From the NCBI GenBank assembly GCA_007922195.1, contig ML681963.1, positions 137,965,982 to 138,029,981 of the forward strand: DNA of 64,000 bases. The letters run 5' to 3'. The position numbers were made by a program, and so were the translations under genes. The notes below the pieces were generated by a model. The model made no database searches and was not told the DNA's origin. It saw nothing but the letters and a program-made list of their open reading frames with translations. Of the stretch, positions 32,914 to 46,195 are shown in pieces (the first letter of the stretch is position 1; every line of letters begins with the position of its first letter). The DNA comes from Podocnemis expansa (Eukaryota; Chordata; Testudines; Podocnemididae).

Positions 32914-34399
32914 CCCTATGGCTAGCTCTGGATGGCTTTATGGCATGTAAATAATTAATTTAGTAAAAAGTTAATGACAAACTTTTTACCCCAAACAAAC
33001 TACATTATGAAGGCTCTCTGAAGTGAGGCAGCAGTACAGTTTGTTTGTTTTTTAAAAAGGGGGAACACCAGCTGAAATTGCTCCTCTGGCTCTCTGCCTG
33101 CTGTTACATACAAACACCTCTGATTAATGTAAGTGAAATAATTTATGGGAAGATATAGTTCTTTGTTTATAGAAACTACACAGACTGGAGAGTCAGTTTC
33201 ATTAGTTTCCTTTGTTTATGGTTTATGTCCCCAGTACAGCAATAAGAAGGGGAAATAATTTTTAGAAAAAATTGTCTGTGGTTGGAAAACTACAGAATTT
33301 GGAAGAGGAAGTAGTAGCAGTTTTAGCCATGGGTTTTGTTTTGTTTTTAAATTGACTAAACATCAGGTGGTAGTTCCCACTCTAAAATAGAGTTTAGAGT
33401 AGCCCTGGCACCCAAAGGTCCCTCAGCATTGGAGATCCACCCTCAGGTATGTAGAGCATTGCCTAAAAACATACCTGTAGGTGTAAAGGGTCAAAAGGGT
33501 ATATAAATATATCCCCTGGTACTCCTAGCCTTTTGTATAACACTTTCCTCTGGACAACACAGGCTCTATTTACATTTTAAGTGTATTACTGTTTATAGTA
33601 TCAGTTATAGTTAAAGTTTGCGTGTTACATAAATAAGTGTTTATAGGAAGGAAAGAGGGAAAAAATTAAAATATTGCACATCAAGTGATTGCATCCAAAG
33701 TTCCCTTTAAGGTGAAAGGAGAAGGGAACTGTGTTTGTGCCCTTTAACTTCTTTGTAATGTGGCTTGAAAATAGTTCATGCAAAAAACAAAAAACCCTCT
33801 CTTGGCCAGAGAACTTTGAAGAGAATGAGTGGGATAATGATATCATAAGCAAATATGAAAGATTAGTAATTGAGAAAAGGATTGTTAGACTGGCTGTTGA
33901 AAACCTCCAGTTTTTTCTTTAATTTTCTGAACACTGATTTAACAGAAACACCTGACAAACACTTGGATGAAAAACTGTTTCTGATAGATTCACATCCACC
34001 CACCCTCTCAGCTGCAGGCTAGGAGAACTCCCACTCCAAACCACTCTGAATACCTGCTGCAGAAACAAGACTTGATATAGAGACTGTTCAAAAAAAAATG
34101 CTGTGAATTCCCCCATATTTCAGACTTTAAATCTGAGACAGATATCAAACCCCCACTGAAAAAGGACAAAAATAGATTTTTTTTACAGAGCACTTTAATT
34201 ACTAGCTACAAAGGAACAAGAGGATTAGTGCAGGCACTGTTAGTGCAGTGGGAAGTACAGAAGCAGCATCACCTACAGAATGAACTTTGAATAACTTAAA
34301 AGTGAGTTTCCCTTGGAAACAAGCCATTTGTGCCCACATGAGTTGTCGAACAAGGATGAGGGCCTTACAAAGACTTCTGTAAGGAGCCTAAAGATGCAG
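32914..34399. other. Non-coding, no gene recognised
   Basis: AT-rich intronic sequence. Short frames around 33625-33922 lack splice context or family resemblance. Confidence 0.4.
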
Positions 34400-34517
34400 A
34401 TAGTCACAAAGGGGGATTTTCTCCCATGAAAGCTCATGCAATAAATAAATTTGTTAGTCTTTAAGTGCCACAGCATTCATTTGCTGAACAAGACTACCAC
34501 CTCTGCCCCTTTGGAAC
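34400..34517 (+). repeat. Hammerhead-like short repeat
   Basis: The copy reads AGTCACAAAGGGGGATTTTC-TCCCAT-GAAAGCTCATG, then 'AAATTTGTTAGTCTTTAAG', and ends ACCTCTGCCCCTTTGGAAC. It keeps GAAA in the second core strand, but the first strand (CTGANGA) is damaged. The ends match those fixed by the target duplication of the copy at 9676-9800. Confidence 0.68.
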
Positions 34518-34898
34518 TTTAGGATTTGAAGAAATGCCTTCACAGGTAAGCACTTGACATCTATTGACTTGTAATAGGAGTTAGCACTTAACCTGTTTAG
34601 GCACTTTTGTAAATCACAGGAGCCTCTGTTCATCCTTTGATTCCTAAATACCTTTGTAAATCTGGCCCAAGAGCTGCACACACCACTGAATTTCAGTCTA
34701 GTGTATATACCTCATACAATTTGACTGATTATGATCCCTCTAGAGGGGAGTTAGTGCTAGTTTTGCTCCATGCTGTCTTATTAAAGACATTATAGCCTGG
34801 GTTTTTCCTGGGTAGCGATTCATGTGCTATACTTGGAAGATCATGAACCAGTAAGTCTTCTATTACATTAAACTGGTCAGCCCACGCTTTATCTCCCA

Positions 34899-34970
34899 GT
34901 TGGGATTTTCTCCCACAAAAGCTCATGTGATAAATAAATCTGTTTAAGTGCCACAAGACTCCTTGCTTTT
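34899..34970 (+). repeat. Hammerhead-like short repeat, partial
   Basis: The fragment has TGGGATTTTCTCCCACAAAA, GCTCATGTGATAAATAAATC and 'AGTGCCACAAGACTCCTTG', then a poly-T run. The first core strand and the tail are lost. Confidence 0.6.
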
Positions 34971-37900
34971 TTTTTTTTTTGTTAAGAGAAAGTTACCTCC
35001 ATAAGTTAACAGTCATGCTTATTACTTACTTGCTAAGAGAGAAGTAAATTGAACCTACAGATCAAGACATATAGTAAGCCTAAAGCAAAAAAACCAAAAA
35101 CTTATTTTTCTAAAAAAAAAATTTTTTTTTACAGCTATATAGTAGAACAAACAACATATCAAACTCAAATTCATAACGTATTGCATATTATCACTGGCTT
35201 TCTCTAGGCTGGCTTTAGCACTCAGAAAGTATGACTAATACTTTTTCTACAGAAGCAACTAATCTTTCTTCAGAACCCTTTACCATCCCTAAGCTTCAAG
35301 TAATTGCTTTACCCCTTTATAACAGTCCTTCCCAGCATGCTATTTGTCTTAGTAGCTGGTCCTTTAAATCTGCTAGGGCATCAGGTATAGCTCTGACCCC
35401 ATTACTTTGTTTTGTGGGAGAAGGAGCTGAGGCCTCTTTTTTTTTTTTTTTTTTTGGCTGGTAAGTGTTTAGCTTCTGTTTGTTAGGTTTTCTTTTTCTG
35501 AAGTGGTGGTGTGCTTTAGGCTATAGAGCATATGTTTTTGGGGGGGTTTGCTGTGTTGCGTGTGTGACACCTGGAAACTTGCATAGATCCATTTCAATCA
35601 GTCATCAAAACAAGGCTTCTGTCTTTCTGCAGTGCCCCAAGAAGTCAGCTTGAGATGGCTTTTGAAGGAGCCCTTACCTGCAAAACTAAAATCTTCTTCT
35701 GTAACTAATGTAGAGCATAAGGCTTCTCTATAGCCTAGACTAGATACTGACCCATAAGTGCCTTAGTTAAGTAATCATTGCTGATATTTAGCAAGGTGAA
35801 CAACAGGATTGTATAAGATGTGGGAGAATTCCAGACTGCATAGTGTTGTAAGGGAGGCAACCTAGAATTAGAGAAAGACCAGAGATTTTTTTAACCAATG
35901 TGACTCACCTAGTACAAAAATTCCCACAGTCCAATTTCCTACTATGTCTAGTAGCCAGCTGTGGAGATTTTATTTAGATAAGAAGACACAGGAGGAAGGT
36001 GTAAATTGTATTGTTGTACCTATCATCTGAATAAATGTCCATGGGGTGAATAGCAATTGTGTCTTCTTATGACTCCATTTAATTTTTGGATTCATGGAGT
36101 ATACATTCACTTCCTATGCAAAAGACACATTGCATGGGTGGGAACAAATGAACCAAGTACAATAACTGCAGAGATGCGAGTATATTCTAATTTCTGCCTA
36201 GTCTCAGAATTGTGGGGAGGGAAATGCCAGCAGTGGCACTGAAGGTAGAAGATCAGTGAGAGTTCAGGTCCTATTCAGATGGTATAAATCTTTGTACTTC
36301 CCCCTACTTCTCGCACCATGGTGTAGCACAATTGGGCAGGGACTGTGTTGCAACTGGTTGCCAGCCTGGGGCTTTTCTTTCTGTGATCTTTATGAGGATG
36401 TGAGGTTTTGGAGCGCCTTGTATGCAGGCTTGGGCTGGGGTAAGAGGAAACTTCACAGGAAGCTCTTCAAACAAGGTAGACTGAGCATAGATTTCCACAC
36501 TAGCCTATGCCTGGTAGAGGGCAACCCAACAGAGGCCCACAAAGCCATTAGTGAGGCCAGGAGACACAGTGTTTGGAGATTTTTTGGGGGGTTGGGAACT
36601 GATTCTCAGTACCCCTTAGCTCTGTGAAACTGATGTGGTTTCTTATTCCCAGTTTATTCTTTATCCCTGGTACCATCTCTTGACTCAAAGGCCAAAATTA
36701 CATAACGCTATCTCAAGGCAAATTAAACTTTTAGCAATTTTATCAAATAAATGCTGTGTTTAAAAAAAAAATTAAAATTACTAAATGTGGTGTATTTGAT
36801 CATTTAATTTAATTAATAATTGAGCTGGATTTTGACTGGATTTATGTGACATATATATATGTATGTATGTATTGAGGCACCCTAAGAGACACTTCCTGTA
36901 ACAGTTATTTCATTCTGAAGAGATGAGTGTATGCCATTTCCAGAGGTGAACCTTCCATTTTGGTCTGATTGATGTATTATGCCAATTTTTATTTTGTTTC
37001 CTTCATTAATAAACATACAATAGATATATAGGAAATATCAACAATAAAAAAGCCATTCAGCTAAATTGTTGCAAATCTAGTTTTCCTAGATTTCAGAGAT
37101 TATGATGGTTACAAATGAAGATGTGTACAGAAACTGAGATTTGTTCAATGAATTAAGAACAGGAAACACGGGTAAATGGATCAAAATTTGTTTGTGTTAC
37201 AGATACGAAAACATTCATTAGTGTTTTATCTTTTGCTCAGCGCATGACAAATAAAATAAAAGATGTTTTGGAACAGCTGGCTCCCAGATAATCCTGTTAT
37301 TAATTATGTGCAAACATACACAGCCTAGTTTAGTGCATTCTGCTGCTCTAATTGATTTCTGCTGGCTTTTAAAACACAGGAAACAGTGGGCATCATCTAG
37401 AGTGTTTGCAAATTACTTACTCCTATATACTACATCCAAATGAAGCAAGTGACGGTGCTGGGAGACTCAAATAGTGCCAGCATAGCTTGATATACTTTGA
37501 TGGAATTTAGAAAACTTACTCTGTAGCTAGAATATTTCTACCTCAATTATGTTTTAATTCCAAAATTTCATCATCGAAATGCTGGCCCACATCTTGAACA
37601 AGTTTGTGGAACTATGCAGAATGGTTCGTAGTGTTGTATGTTATCTCAACAACTCTGTGCAAAAGTGTTTTTCCTTATAGTTACAATCACAGGTAGCCTT
37701 TGTATGTCAGATTATCTGAAATGTTAAAGGGGCCATGCAATGTGATTAGGATCAGGTAGTTACTAGACACTACTACCCTTAAAAGGGGCACACATACTTC
37801 CCTTGCTCCCCTTATATGAACCATCTTCAGGAGGGGGCCTCCCTTTCTTGGGTGTCTAAGCCCCATTCCCAAATCATCTGGATCACTGTTCCCCTGGAAC

Positions 37901-38139
37901 TTGCTCCTTGCACACTATATGTGTGCTGTGGATCTGGAGATCCCTGCCCAGCTAAGGGCGTCTGACACCCCTCTTTTCCCTCTGAGCCAGGTTTAGGGGG
38001 TACTTGTTTTTCTTGAGGTGTCTGAGCCATTCTACCTACCCCCCATTTATATTAATTTAGATGAATTACATGGGCAAAAGGTGCTAACATAACCCATTTT
38101 CTGTCCAACATTAAAAAAGGTTTGGGGTTTGTATACAGC
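34971..38139. other. Non-coding, no gene recognised
   Basis: AT-rich intron with poly-T runs near 34967-34981 and 35437-35455. A 123-codon + strand frame at 36256-36627 has no recognised family. No supported exon. Confidence 0.4.
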
Positions 38140-38314
38140 AGCAGTTCCTACCCCACCACCTGTGGGCCACTTTTGGCCCAGCCAGCACATGGTTGCAGCC
38201 CCATGACAGCCTTAGGGCTGTACAAGTAGTATATATAACGTGTGGCTGTGGCCAGCATGACACACACAACTGCATGCGTGGCCCACAATAGTAAATAGGT
38301 TAAGAATCACTAGA
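38140..38314. mobile_element. Decayed hAT-type MITE
   Basis: The right end read inward, TAGTGATTCTTAACCTATT, is a typical hAT MITE terminus. The left end CAGCAGTTCCTACCCCACC is diverged. 'GTGGGCCAC' near the left is mirrored by 'GTGGCCCAC' near the right. Confidence 0.55.
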
Positions 38315-39429
38315 ACACTTAGCCTGCTTACTACCATGGCAAACACCCATTTAAAACTTCTTTTAAGCCTTTATTAAAGAAGGAAAAACAGTGAAAGCAT
38401 TTGAAATGTCAAGTATTAAAGCTTTCATTTTTCCATCTCTTGTTCCTTTTCCCTTTAGAGCGAGAGAACTCTTAGAAGCGAAATATCCTTCTTTGACAGT
38501 CTCTTAGATAATATGAAAGTTGGTAGTAACAGTCACTCTGAAAACGAGTTCATTCAGATGGGCTGGAGGCTCTTGTTTCTGCTGCTGTTAGAGTCTAATC
38601 CTCTTTCATCTTAGCTGGATCTCTCTCGCTGACCCAAGCTGGTCAGAATGTCTCTCAGGATCAGGATGACGATGATGTTGAGTTCCAGGAAATGGTGTGG
38701 CTGGCAGCCATGATGGTGGAGCTTGTTATACTAACCTGTGCCTGATCTTCCCTATTTTCTTCCCAAAGTTGTCTTTTAGGATCCATGGAGGGAATATTAG
38801 GTGGAATGTCCCCTTACTAATTTTGACCATCAGTTAGACCTAATATCAGACACAGCAGTTTTGGTTCATTAATTTCTGGTTCCACATCATCTGCTTTTGT
38901 CAATCATCATGATTTCAGCATAATCCTTGAATTGTATCAGCATGATATTTTTGTTTAGACTCATTTAGTCTCTCTGTTTGGTTCTCTTATGCCTGTTCAT
39001 AACACTTATTAAAACCAACTTGACTGACACTGTTACATTAATCAACAAGTGTTAACATTTTAAGAACTTTCATATACTCCTTTTACTATTGGGTTTACAC
39101 AGTGATTAAAGTATAATTTTATCAGACCTAGGATCTTCCTAATCTCTAGGCCCCTATCCTGTATTGTCCAGGCCCCCTTCATGCATGTGTAGGCTCCAGC
39201 TCAGGTAGGCACTTGCAACCACTTCTCAGTACCATATGCATGAGCTATCACTGCATAAAAATGTTTATATTTTTGTATGGTGCTTATATCTATAGCAGTT
39301 ATTGTCACAAACTAGTTGATACTGCATAACACTAAGTATTGTGATTAACAATGTGATAGTTAAAGAAAATGTTATATGTCATTGAATACAACGCAAGGCA
39401 TAAGCAGAAATCATGGGGCATTCTTCCTG
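38315..39429. other. Non-coding, no gene recognised
   Basis: Intronic sequence with no recognisable exon or element. Confidence 0.35.
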
Positions 39430-41230
39430 AGTTTTCTAGATTCTGGAATCTGGGCCTCAGAACTCAGACCCATCAGATTTGTGGGGCCCTGGTATGATGT
39501 TCTTAGGCATTCCCAGGTACTTTAATCCCTGCAGTCCCCCCTCCTCCAATCTCCTTACCGCAACAGGCACTAGCTAGAGAAGAGGCAGCCTTGGGTACCC
39601 CAAAGAGACTGAAATGGAGACCTCCTGGCCCAGGAGCACCCAGTCCACCCAGACATCTCTTGGTGCTGCTCCCAGGTGCTGCTTGGGCCCTGCTCTGCCC
39701 ATCCCCTAGGTCTGCTGGCAGAAAATTATCCTGAGGTGAAACCGAGCCTTACTTTGGAAATTGGGGTCCTGAAGGGCTAAGTCCACCTATGAGGCTGTGT
39801 GCAGTCAGGAGAGGTGGCTCCATTTCAGGCTCTGCTGGGGTGACTCAGGCCTAGTCACTGTTCTGCTCTGTGCTTCAGTTCCCCCTCACCCCCTGTGCCT
39901 AGCTGATCTGTTTGGGACTGCCAACAAGCAGTGACTGGTGTGGCAGAGTCTTGCTTCGTGCCTTTGGACTCAAAATATCTGAAGACTCCAGAGGGTGATG
40001 CCATGTTCCTCGGAATAGCTTGGCTGGCCAGGCTCAGCTGTGGCAGGACAGAGCTGCTGGCCATCTAGCCCTAGCTCAGGCCTGTCCTGAGGACCAATGC
40101 CATATGGACTCTGCATTAAGGCCCTGGCAGTCAATTGAAATGCTCCAGGGACGGCCAGCGGTGAGCTCCCACCTGTAAAGTGTTCCCAGGCTGGGCGTTG
40201 TACAGGCCAGTGTGACAGTCAGGACAAGATAGCCCCAGCGCAGAAGGGGAGACTGAGGCATGGCTCTGCAGCATTGCAGCCTGGAGCCCAGTCAGTTCTT
40301 CCTGAAAGGTTCCTTGCCATAGAACCCAGGTAGCTGTGACAGTGCCAGTGCCTGCGTATTGGGGCCCCCTTCCTCTAGTCATTACCTGGCAGAAGCCCCA
40401 TTGCACTAGGTGCTGAACATATAATAGCTGGTGTGCAAACTGCTAGGCAGCTGCTGGCCCAGGATTCACAGTCCCTGAGCCTGGGGCATTCTGTTGGAGT
40501 CGGAGTTGGGAGGGAGCAGCAGGCGCTGCCAGAGGGGGCTGACTCTGGAGCACAGGCTGCACCTCTCGCTTGCTGCCTCACGCCCTGCTCTGCCCAGTGC
40601 ACAGAGCCAGAGTCAGGCAGCGGAGCCGGCTGCAGTGCCCTGATCACTGGTCAATCTGCCCCAACCTAGCCTGGAGGCGCCAGCTGCTGTCAGTCCAGTT
40701 AACAGAGGAGACACACCAGCCCAGCAGGAGCCCAGCTGGTTTTGGAGAGCAGGGCTGGGTTGCCTGATCCCCTGGGGACTGGGTGGCTGGGCTTCTTGTG
40801 GGAGGGTCCAGGCCAGGCGCTCTCCCTGCCCTAGCCCAGACCTGACCCTTGGGTCCTTCATCTCCTGCTCCTCAACTCCCTGGACCCCTTCCCTGACCCA
40901 CCTGCCTGCCCCCCCACCCTCCAGTGCCCATGTCTTACCCGCTGACCGTCCACCACCCCCCACACTTTGCCTTCTCCATTACCTGGCCAAGCTGCTCTGT
41001 GGCCCAGCCCTCCTGTCCTGAGCACACACCTGTGCGGGCTCAGAGTGGGCAATTTGAAAACTCCTCTCCCCAGCCTGGCTGCAGCTCCCAGGCTAGGGCA
41101 GGGCAGAATGCATGTGCTTTGCCCAATTTCTCTATTTTTTTGTGGTTCTGGAATGCTGGCCCCTCAAATTTGTGGGCTCTGGAACTGTGTTCCAGGGCAT
41201 TCCGCCTTACTTTAACCCCTTTAATTCAGA
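39430..41230. repeat. GC-rich block with similar direct flanks
   Basis: Segments at about 39437-39525 and 41138-41222 share, in the same orientation, a TTCTGGAAT(C/G)...GGCC(C)CTCA, ATTTGTGGG(G), GGCATTCC and TACTTTAA(C/T)CCC order. The interior is GC-rich and has several mid-size frames without family resemblance. It may be a repeat with related ends or a local duplication. Confidence 0.35.
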
Positions 41231-41543
41231 TAGACTTGTAGGCTCAATTACTACAACACCCCTCTAGGGGCAGCAAGTGGCATATCTAGCTCCTTCAAAA
41301 CAGTCTGGTTGCAGGAATGTGTCACTTGGGGTGACCTGAGACTTAACTTGTCATGAACAGACAGTGAAAATTCAGCTCATTTGATTATTTAATGAATAAA
41401 TAAGAATTTGATAAAATTTATAAAAATTTAATCTTGCAGTGCCATAGTTTAAAATGACTTTGATCTCCTTTGTACAGTGATGTGCATGCACTATATGCCC
41501 CAGGACCCGCTGTGCTGCAGGGCACTTATTCAGCTCTCTAGTG

Positions 41544-41875
41544 CAATGTTTCTCAGCTGGTGTTCTGGGGAGCACTGGTGCTCCACAGACCCAGCACAGC
41601 TGTTCTGTGATCCTTCCTCCCTACCCCCAAGTTCGGAGTGGGGGTGGCTGAGTAAGGAGGAAGGAAGAAGCAATTTTAAATGCCACAGTTGCATCAAACC
41701 TTCCAGGTGCATGGTGACAGATGTTGACACACACCTGGCAGTTTTGCTGTGTCTGGGGCATTTTAAATTTCCTACCACCTTTGCAGTTTTTTTGAGAATA
41801 TTTTCATCAGGTGTTCCATGTAAAGTAATTATAGCTGTATGTGTTCCCTGGTCAACTAAAGGTTGAGATACATTG
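41544..41875. mobile_element. hAT-type MITE
   Basis: The ends CAATGTTTCTCAGCTGG and, inward from the right, CAATGTATCTCAACC pair. The 8-bp flanks CTCTAGTG (41536-41543) and CACTAGTG (41876-41883) differ at one base. Confidence 0.78.
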
Positions 41876-42299
41876 CACTAGTGTATGGACAAAATGGTAT
41901 CTTCTGGACTTTGCAAGCACTGTATGTGTGAGGTCATGCTGTGTGAAGGATGCCATTTTTGTGTGCAAGTGTACAGTTGCATGCCTTACTAAATATGACC
42001 TGGCATGCCACTGCCTTTGAATAAGGAACTGGAAACTATAATGAAGGAGCTAGTACTGCAACTAAGGAACTGGAAATAAGGAACCAACTTCAGCCTATGT
42101 TTGAACTGAGTGCACTCTTGTGGTATATGGCATGATACATGGTGTGATATGCTCCATGGTAGTATACTGAACTCAGATGCATATGACAAGAGAGTGAAGC
42201 ACACAACAAGCTACACATTGAGGCAGCTGTGTCCATCAAAGAATGAAGTAATATTCTGGCCCCCTTTTCTGATGGGGGGAAAAGAGGATTGCTATGAGG

Positions 42300-42445
42300 C
42301 TGGATGAATTTGTGGTTAGGGAATTTGAGGGCTGAGTTCAGTTCTCGTCTGCAATGCCAATTTCCTGGATTGAGTCACTTAGTTTCCCTGTGCCTTAGCT
42401 TGCCATGTGTAAAATGGAGATAAATACCCCTGTCCTTTCTTGTCC
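42300..42445 (-). repeat. MIR/CORE-SINE-like copy, antisense
   Basis: The + strand reads 'AGTTTCCCTGTGCCTTAGCT' followed by 'CATGTGTAAAATGGAGATAA', the reverse complement of the MIR core. It is diverged. Confidence 0.55.
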
Positions 42446-42784
42446 CTTGAGACATTTGCTTTATTTTTCCTGTATAGCTGGAAGGTACAGGGGCTTGTGT
42501 GTCTGGAAATCATAGCAACCCCTAAGGGTTATGCTGGAAACCGAATGTGTTCAGGTCAGCATTACCTGCGTGCAGAGAGCCTTTTGCAATTACAAAATGA
42601 TGATGATGAGAAAGGTTTATATTATTAAGGTGATGAGGTTCTGAACTGCTGATCAGTGGCTGTAATCAGGGAGAGAGGAGGTGTTCAATACCAAACTGCC
42701 ACCATTGTAGCTAGTGAAACTCTAGCAACTACAATCTGATTGTTTATTAATATATCCCAGCTAATCAAAGATTGTTTGCTACCT

Positions 42785-43876
42785 GGTTTCCCACAGCATT
42801 CTTGTCAGCAAGTTAAGGAAGTATGGTTTGAATGAATGGACCATAAGGTGGATAGAAAGCTGGCTAGATGATTGGGCTCAGCAGGTAAGGATCAATGAAT
42901 GGCTCAATGTCTAGTTGGCAACCAGTAACTAGTGGAATGACCCATGGGTCAGTCTTGGGGCTGGTTCTGTTCAAAATCTTTGTTAATGATCTGGATGATG
43001 GGATAGATTATACACTCAGTGAATTCACGGATGACACCAAGCTGGGGGGAATGGTAAACAAGTTGGAGGACAGGTATAGGATTCAGGGAGACGTAGACAA
43101 ATTTGAGCTTTGGGCCAAATGAAATCTCCTGAGGTTCAACAAGGAAAAGTGCAAAGTCGTGCACTTAGGATGGAAAAACCCCATGTAACACTGCAGGCTG
43201 GGGACCGATCGGTTAAGTAGCAGCACTGTAGAAAAAGGACCTGGGGGTTATGGTGGATGGGAAGCTGGATATGAGTCGTCAGTGTGCTTTTGTTGCCAAA
43301 AAGGCTAATGGCATATTGGACTGCGCCAGTAGAGAGGAATGGGATTATTCCCCTCTGTTTGGGGGTGGTGAGGCTGCATCTGGAATCCTTTGCCCAACTT
43401 AGGGCTCTGCACTAAAGGATGTTGACAAATTCAAAAGAGTCCAGCAGAGGGCAGTGAAAATGATTAGGTGGTTGAAGCATATGATCTATGAGGAGACACT
43501 GAAGGAACTAGGCTTATTTCATCTGCAGAAGAGAAGACTGAGGAGGGATTTGATAGCAACCTTCAGCTACTTGAAGGAATCCTCCAGAGGGGAGGGAGCT
43601 AAGCTGTTCTCAGTAACAGAGGATGGGAAAAAGGAGCAATGGTTTCAAGCTGCAGCTGGGGTGGTCTAGACTGGATATTAGGAGAAACTTTCTCACTATG
43701 ATGGTGGTGAAGCATTGGAATGGGTTACCCAGGGAGGTGATGGAATCTCCATCTTTGGAAACACTTAAGGCCCAGTTAGAGAAAACCCTGGCTGGGATGA
43801 TTTAGTGGGAGTGGTTCTGCTTTTAGCAGGGGATTGGACTAGATGACCTCATGAGGTACCTTCCAACCCTATGATT
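42785..43876 (+). mobile_element. CR1 LINE, 5'-truncated and decayed
   Basis: The copy starts in the RT domain (a GTTTCCCACAGCATTCTTG segment), keeps the FTDDTKLGG variant of the FADD box at about 43024-43050, and reaches the 3' end (CCAACCCTATGATTATTT). Stops and frameshifts are scattered. Frames 42895-43122, 43454-43669 and 43623-43805 are its remnants. Confidence 0.92.
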
Positions 43877-44061
43877 ATTTAAAATATCTCTCATTTCATT
43901 GCCCAGGCTGGGAATGGTACTAGTGGTACTATATATAGCAGGGGTGGCCAGACTCACTGATGCTCTTGAGATCCTGTCTATGCTGGGTGGAATCCTCTAA
44001 TCTGCACTCCCCACCCTAGTCTTAGTAGATGGAGAATGAGGGGGCATGGTGACTCTGCAAG

Positions 44062-44392
44062 CAATGTTTCTTCTAAGCCCCTAATACAGCTAAGCAATTT
44101 TTGTTGCTCGCTGCGCCTGCCCCCCCATCCCACAGGACCTATCTTGTCCACCCTGCTGGCCCGATCCCACTCCCCTATACCCCCCCCAGCCGGCCCGACC
44201 CCATCTTCCCTCCAACCCTCCACCCCCTTTCACGCCCAGCCACCCCTGCCCTGTCCCCAATCCCTACCCCCTTATCCATGTCAGAGTCGCTCTCAGCCAG
44301 GACTGCAGCTGCTGGCCAGGTGTGGTTGGCAGTGTCCCCTGCACCGGGCAACAGAGGGGGCTGTGCGGCTGAGCAGCTTAGAGGGAACATTG
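44062..44392. mobile_element. hAT-type MITE, CAATGTTCCCTCTAAGC family
   Basis: The ends CAATGTTTCTTCTAAGC and, inward from the right, CAATGTTCCCTCTAAGC pair. The 8-bp flanks TCTGCAAG and TCTGCGAG differ at one base. The interior is C-rich and produces long Pro-rich frames that are not genes. The element at 62702 is a relative. Confidence 0.85.
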
Positions 44393-44479
44393 TCTGCGAG
44401 CTACACTTCAATTGTAGAAGAGCCTACTTTCCAGTTTCTGTGGTTCTGTATCTCCATGGTATCTGAGCTGTCTTAAAGT

Positions 44480-44615
44480 TTAATTGACAGCACTCCTGTC
44501 AGGTATGCAAGCACCATTCACATTTTACAAATGGAGGAACTTAGGCACAGATGTGGTGATGGACACCTGCCTAAAGCCGCACAGGAAGTCTGTGGTAGAG
44601 CCAGGAATAAAGCTG
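44480..44615 (+). repeat. MIR/CORE-SINE-like copy
   Basis: It contains TTTTACAAATGGAGGAACTT, 'GCCGCACAGGAAGTCTGTGG' and 'TAGAGCCAGGAATAAA', the usual order of MIR core motifs. Confidence 0.65.
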
Positions 44616-44648
44616 CAAGTCCTGACTTTGAATGCTGAATGCTCTAGT

Positions 44649-45226
44649 CAGGTGTGGCCAAGCTTATGGAACTCAACACCCACACATGTTGATTACTAAA
44701 CCTTCGAGAGCCACACTGAGACATGTAGCCATGTACTTTTACCTACTCCAAAATTACTATGTTTAAAATCCATTGTACACTTTAATTTATCATAAAGAGA
44801 GCAAATATTGATTTTACTAATGTCAGATTCTAATAATTACTTAAGGTTACCATGAAAACTAGGCCTATACAGTAAAAACTTAGCTGTCACTTGATGTAGG
44901 AGTCTGCAGGCTAGTGATGAGTTTTCTAAAATTCCAACCATGCCACGCTTCTCCCCCTGTCTCAACCCCCTCCCGAACCCCCAGGGCCTGATGCTGGCTC
45001 CCCAGGTCTGACCTCAACCCCTACCCCAGGGTCCCCTAATCTGGCCGCTCTGGCAGCTAGGCATAGGCTGGGGCTCCCCCTCTGAGCATGCTCAAGGCAG
45101 CAGGAGATTTAAAACTCCTAGCCTGGGGCTGCTTTCCTAAATTGATTTGCTGACATTCTTCTGCGAGCCGCACTTTTTTATTTAAGAGCCACACGTGACT
45201 CCCAAGCTACTGTTTGGCCACTCCTG
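44649..45226 (-). mobile_element. hAT element, inverted relative of 54263-56548
   Basis: The ends CAGGTGTGGCCAAGC and, inward from the right, CAGGAGTGGCCAAAC pair. The flanks GCTCTAGT and CTCTAGGT look like a duplication with a small shift. The stretch 44720-44880 matches the reverse complement of 56300-56470 (for example TTTTACCTACTCCAAAATTA), so both are members of one family in opposite orientation. Confidence 0.75.
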
Positions 45227-46146
45227 CTCTAGGTGAAATTCTGGTCTCGTTCAAGTCAGTAGCAAGACTTGCACTGTCTTCAGTGCCACTGTACGAGGAT
45301 TTCCCCATGTTTTGGCATGTCTGAGTCTTGTTTACACTGCAGTGTAGATTTTGTAAGCCGCTTTACCAGTACCTCTGGTTGTAATACATTTTCACTGAGT
45401 TTGGGTCAGCAGTTTGTTTGTTTATGCTATCAAAAACTCTGAATCCATAAGCACAAATATTTTTGAAAACCAAGTTATTTTGCACATGAAAAGGAGCAGT
45501 ATCAAGACAAATAAGTACCTAGTTTAAGAAAACAGGATTTTTTTCAATATTAGTAAAAAGCTTTCCTTTGGTATAAAGGCATTATTACAAAAAGTACAGC
45601 ATTTGTGTAGGTGATGTATTGTCCTGAAGAGAATCACATATTGTAGATTGAATGTTAAAATATTCAAGAGACCTGAAATGTATGTACTCTATTTTGAACA
45701 TGAAAATCCCTACATAAATGCCAACTATTATTGTAAATATGTTATTGTATCAAATAACATATTAGTCAGGGAATCTTACTAGTTGATGCCAGAAAATCTG
45801 CAGTCTTTTAGTTAATTACATCTAGAACCAGGTTTTTTTATAAGATTTTATAATCAAAGTTGATATTTGTTGAAAAAAGTGTACACTGTGAAATACATAA
45901 AGGTATGGGACCACACACTGAACAAGGAGGATACTATAAAATATTGAATGGCTGCTCTTTAATTGGCCACTATCCATTTTGTGCACTAAATGAGGCAGGA
46001 GATCTGTGAGAGGAAACATAATATACAACCATGTAATTTAAAGACCATATTATCATACACATTCCTGGAGGGCCAAATTAGGACTGTGTAGGCACCCATA
46101 ATGCTTTCATTTCCTAACCCTTGCATGCTTGACTTTCTAACCTTTA

Positions 46147-46149
<3 letters not shown>
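45227..46149. other. Non-coding, no gene recognised
   Basis: AT-rich intronic sequence; nothing recognised. Confidence 0.4.

Positions 46150-46195
<46 letters not shown>

Noticed and set aside
36256..36627. 123-codon + strand frame
   Set aside because: No family resemblance, no start or splice context, and only moderate length.
44036..44476. 146-codon Pro/Ser-rich frame
   Set aside because: It falls almost entirely in the C-rich hAT at 44062-44392, which has paired ends and an 8-bp duplication.
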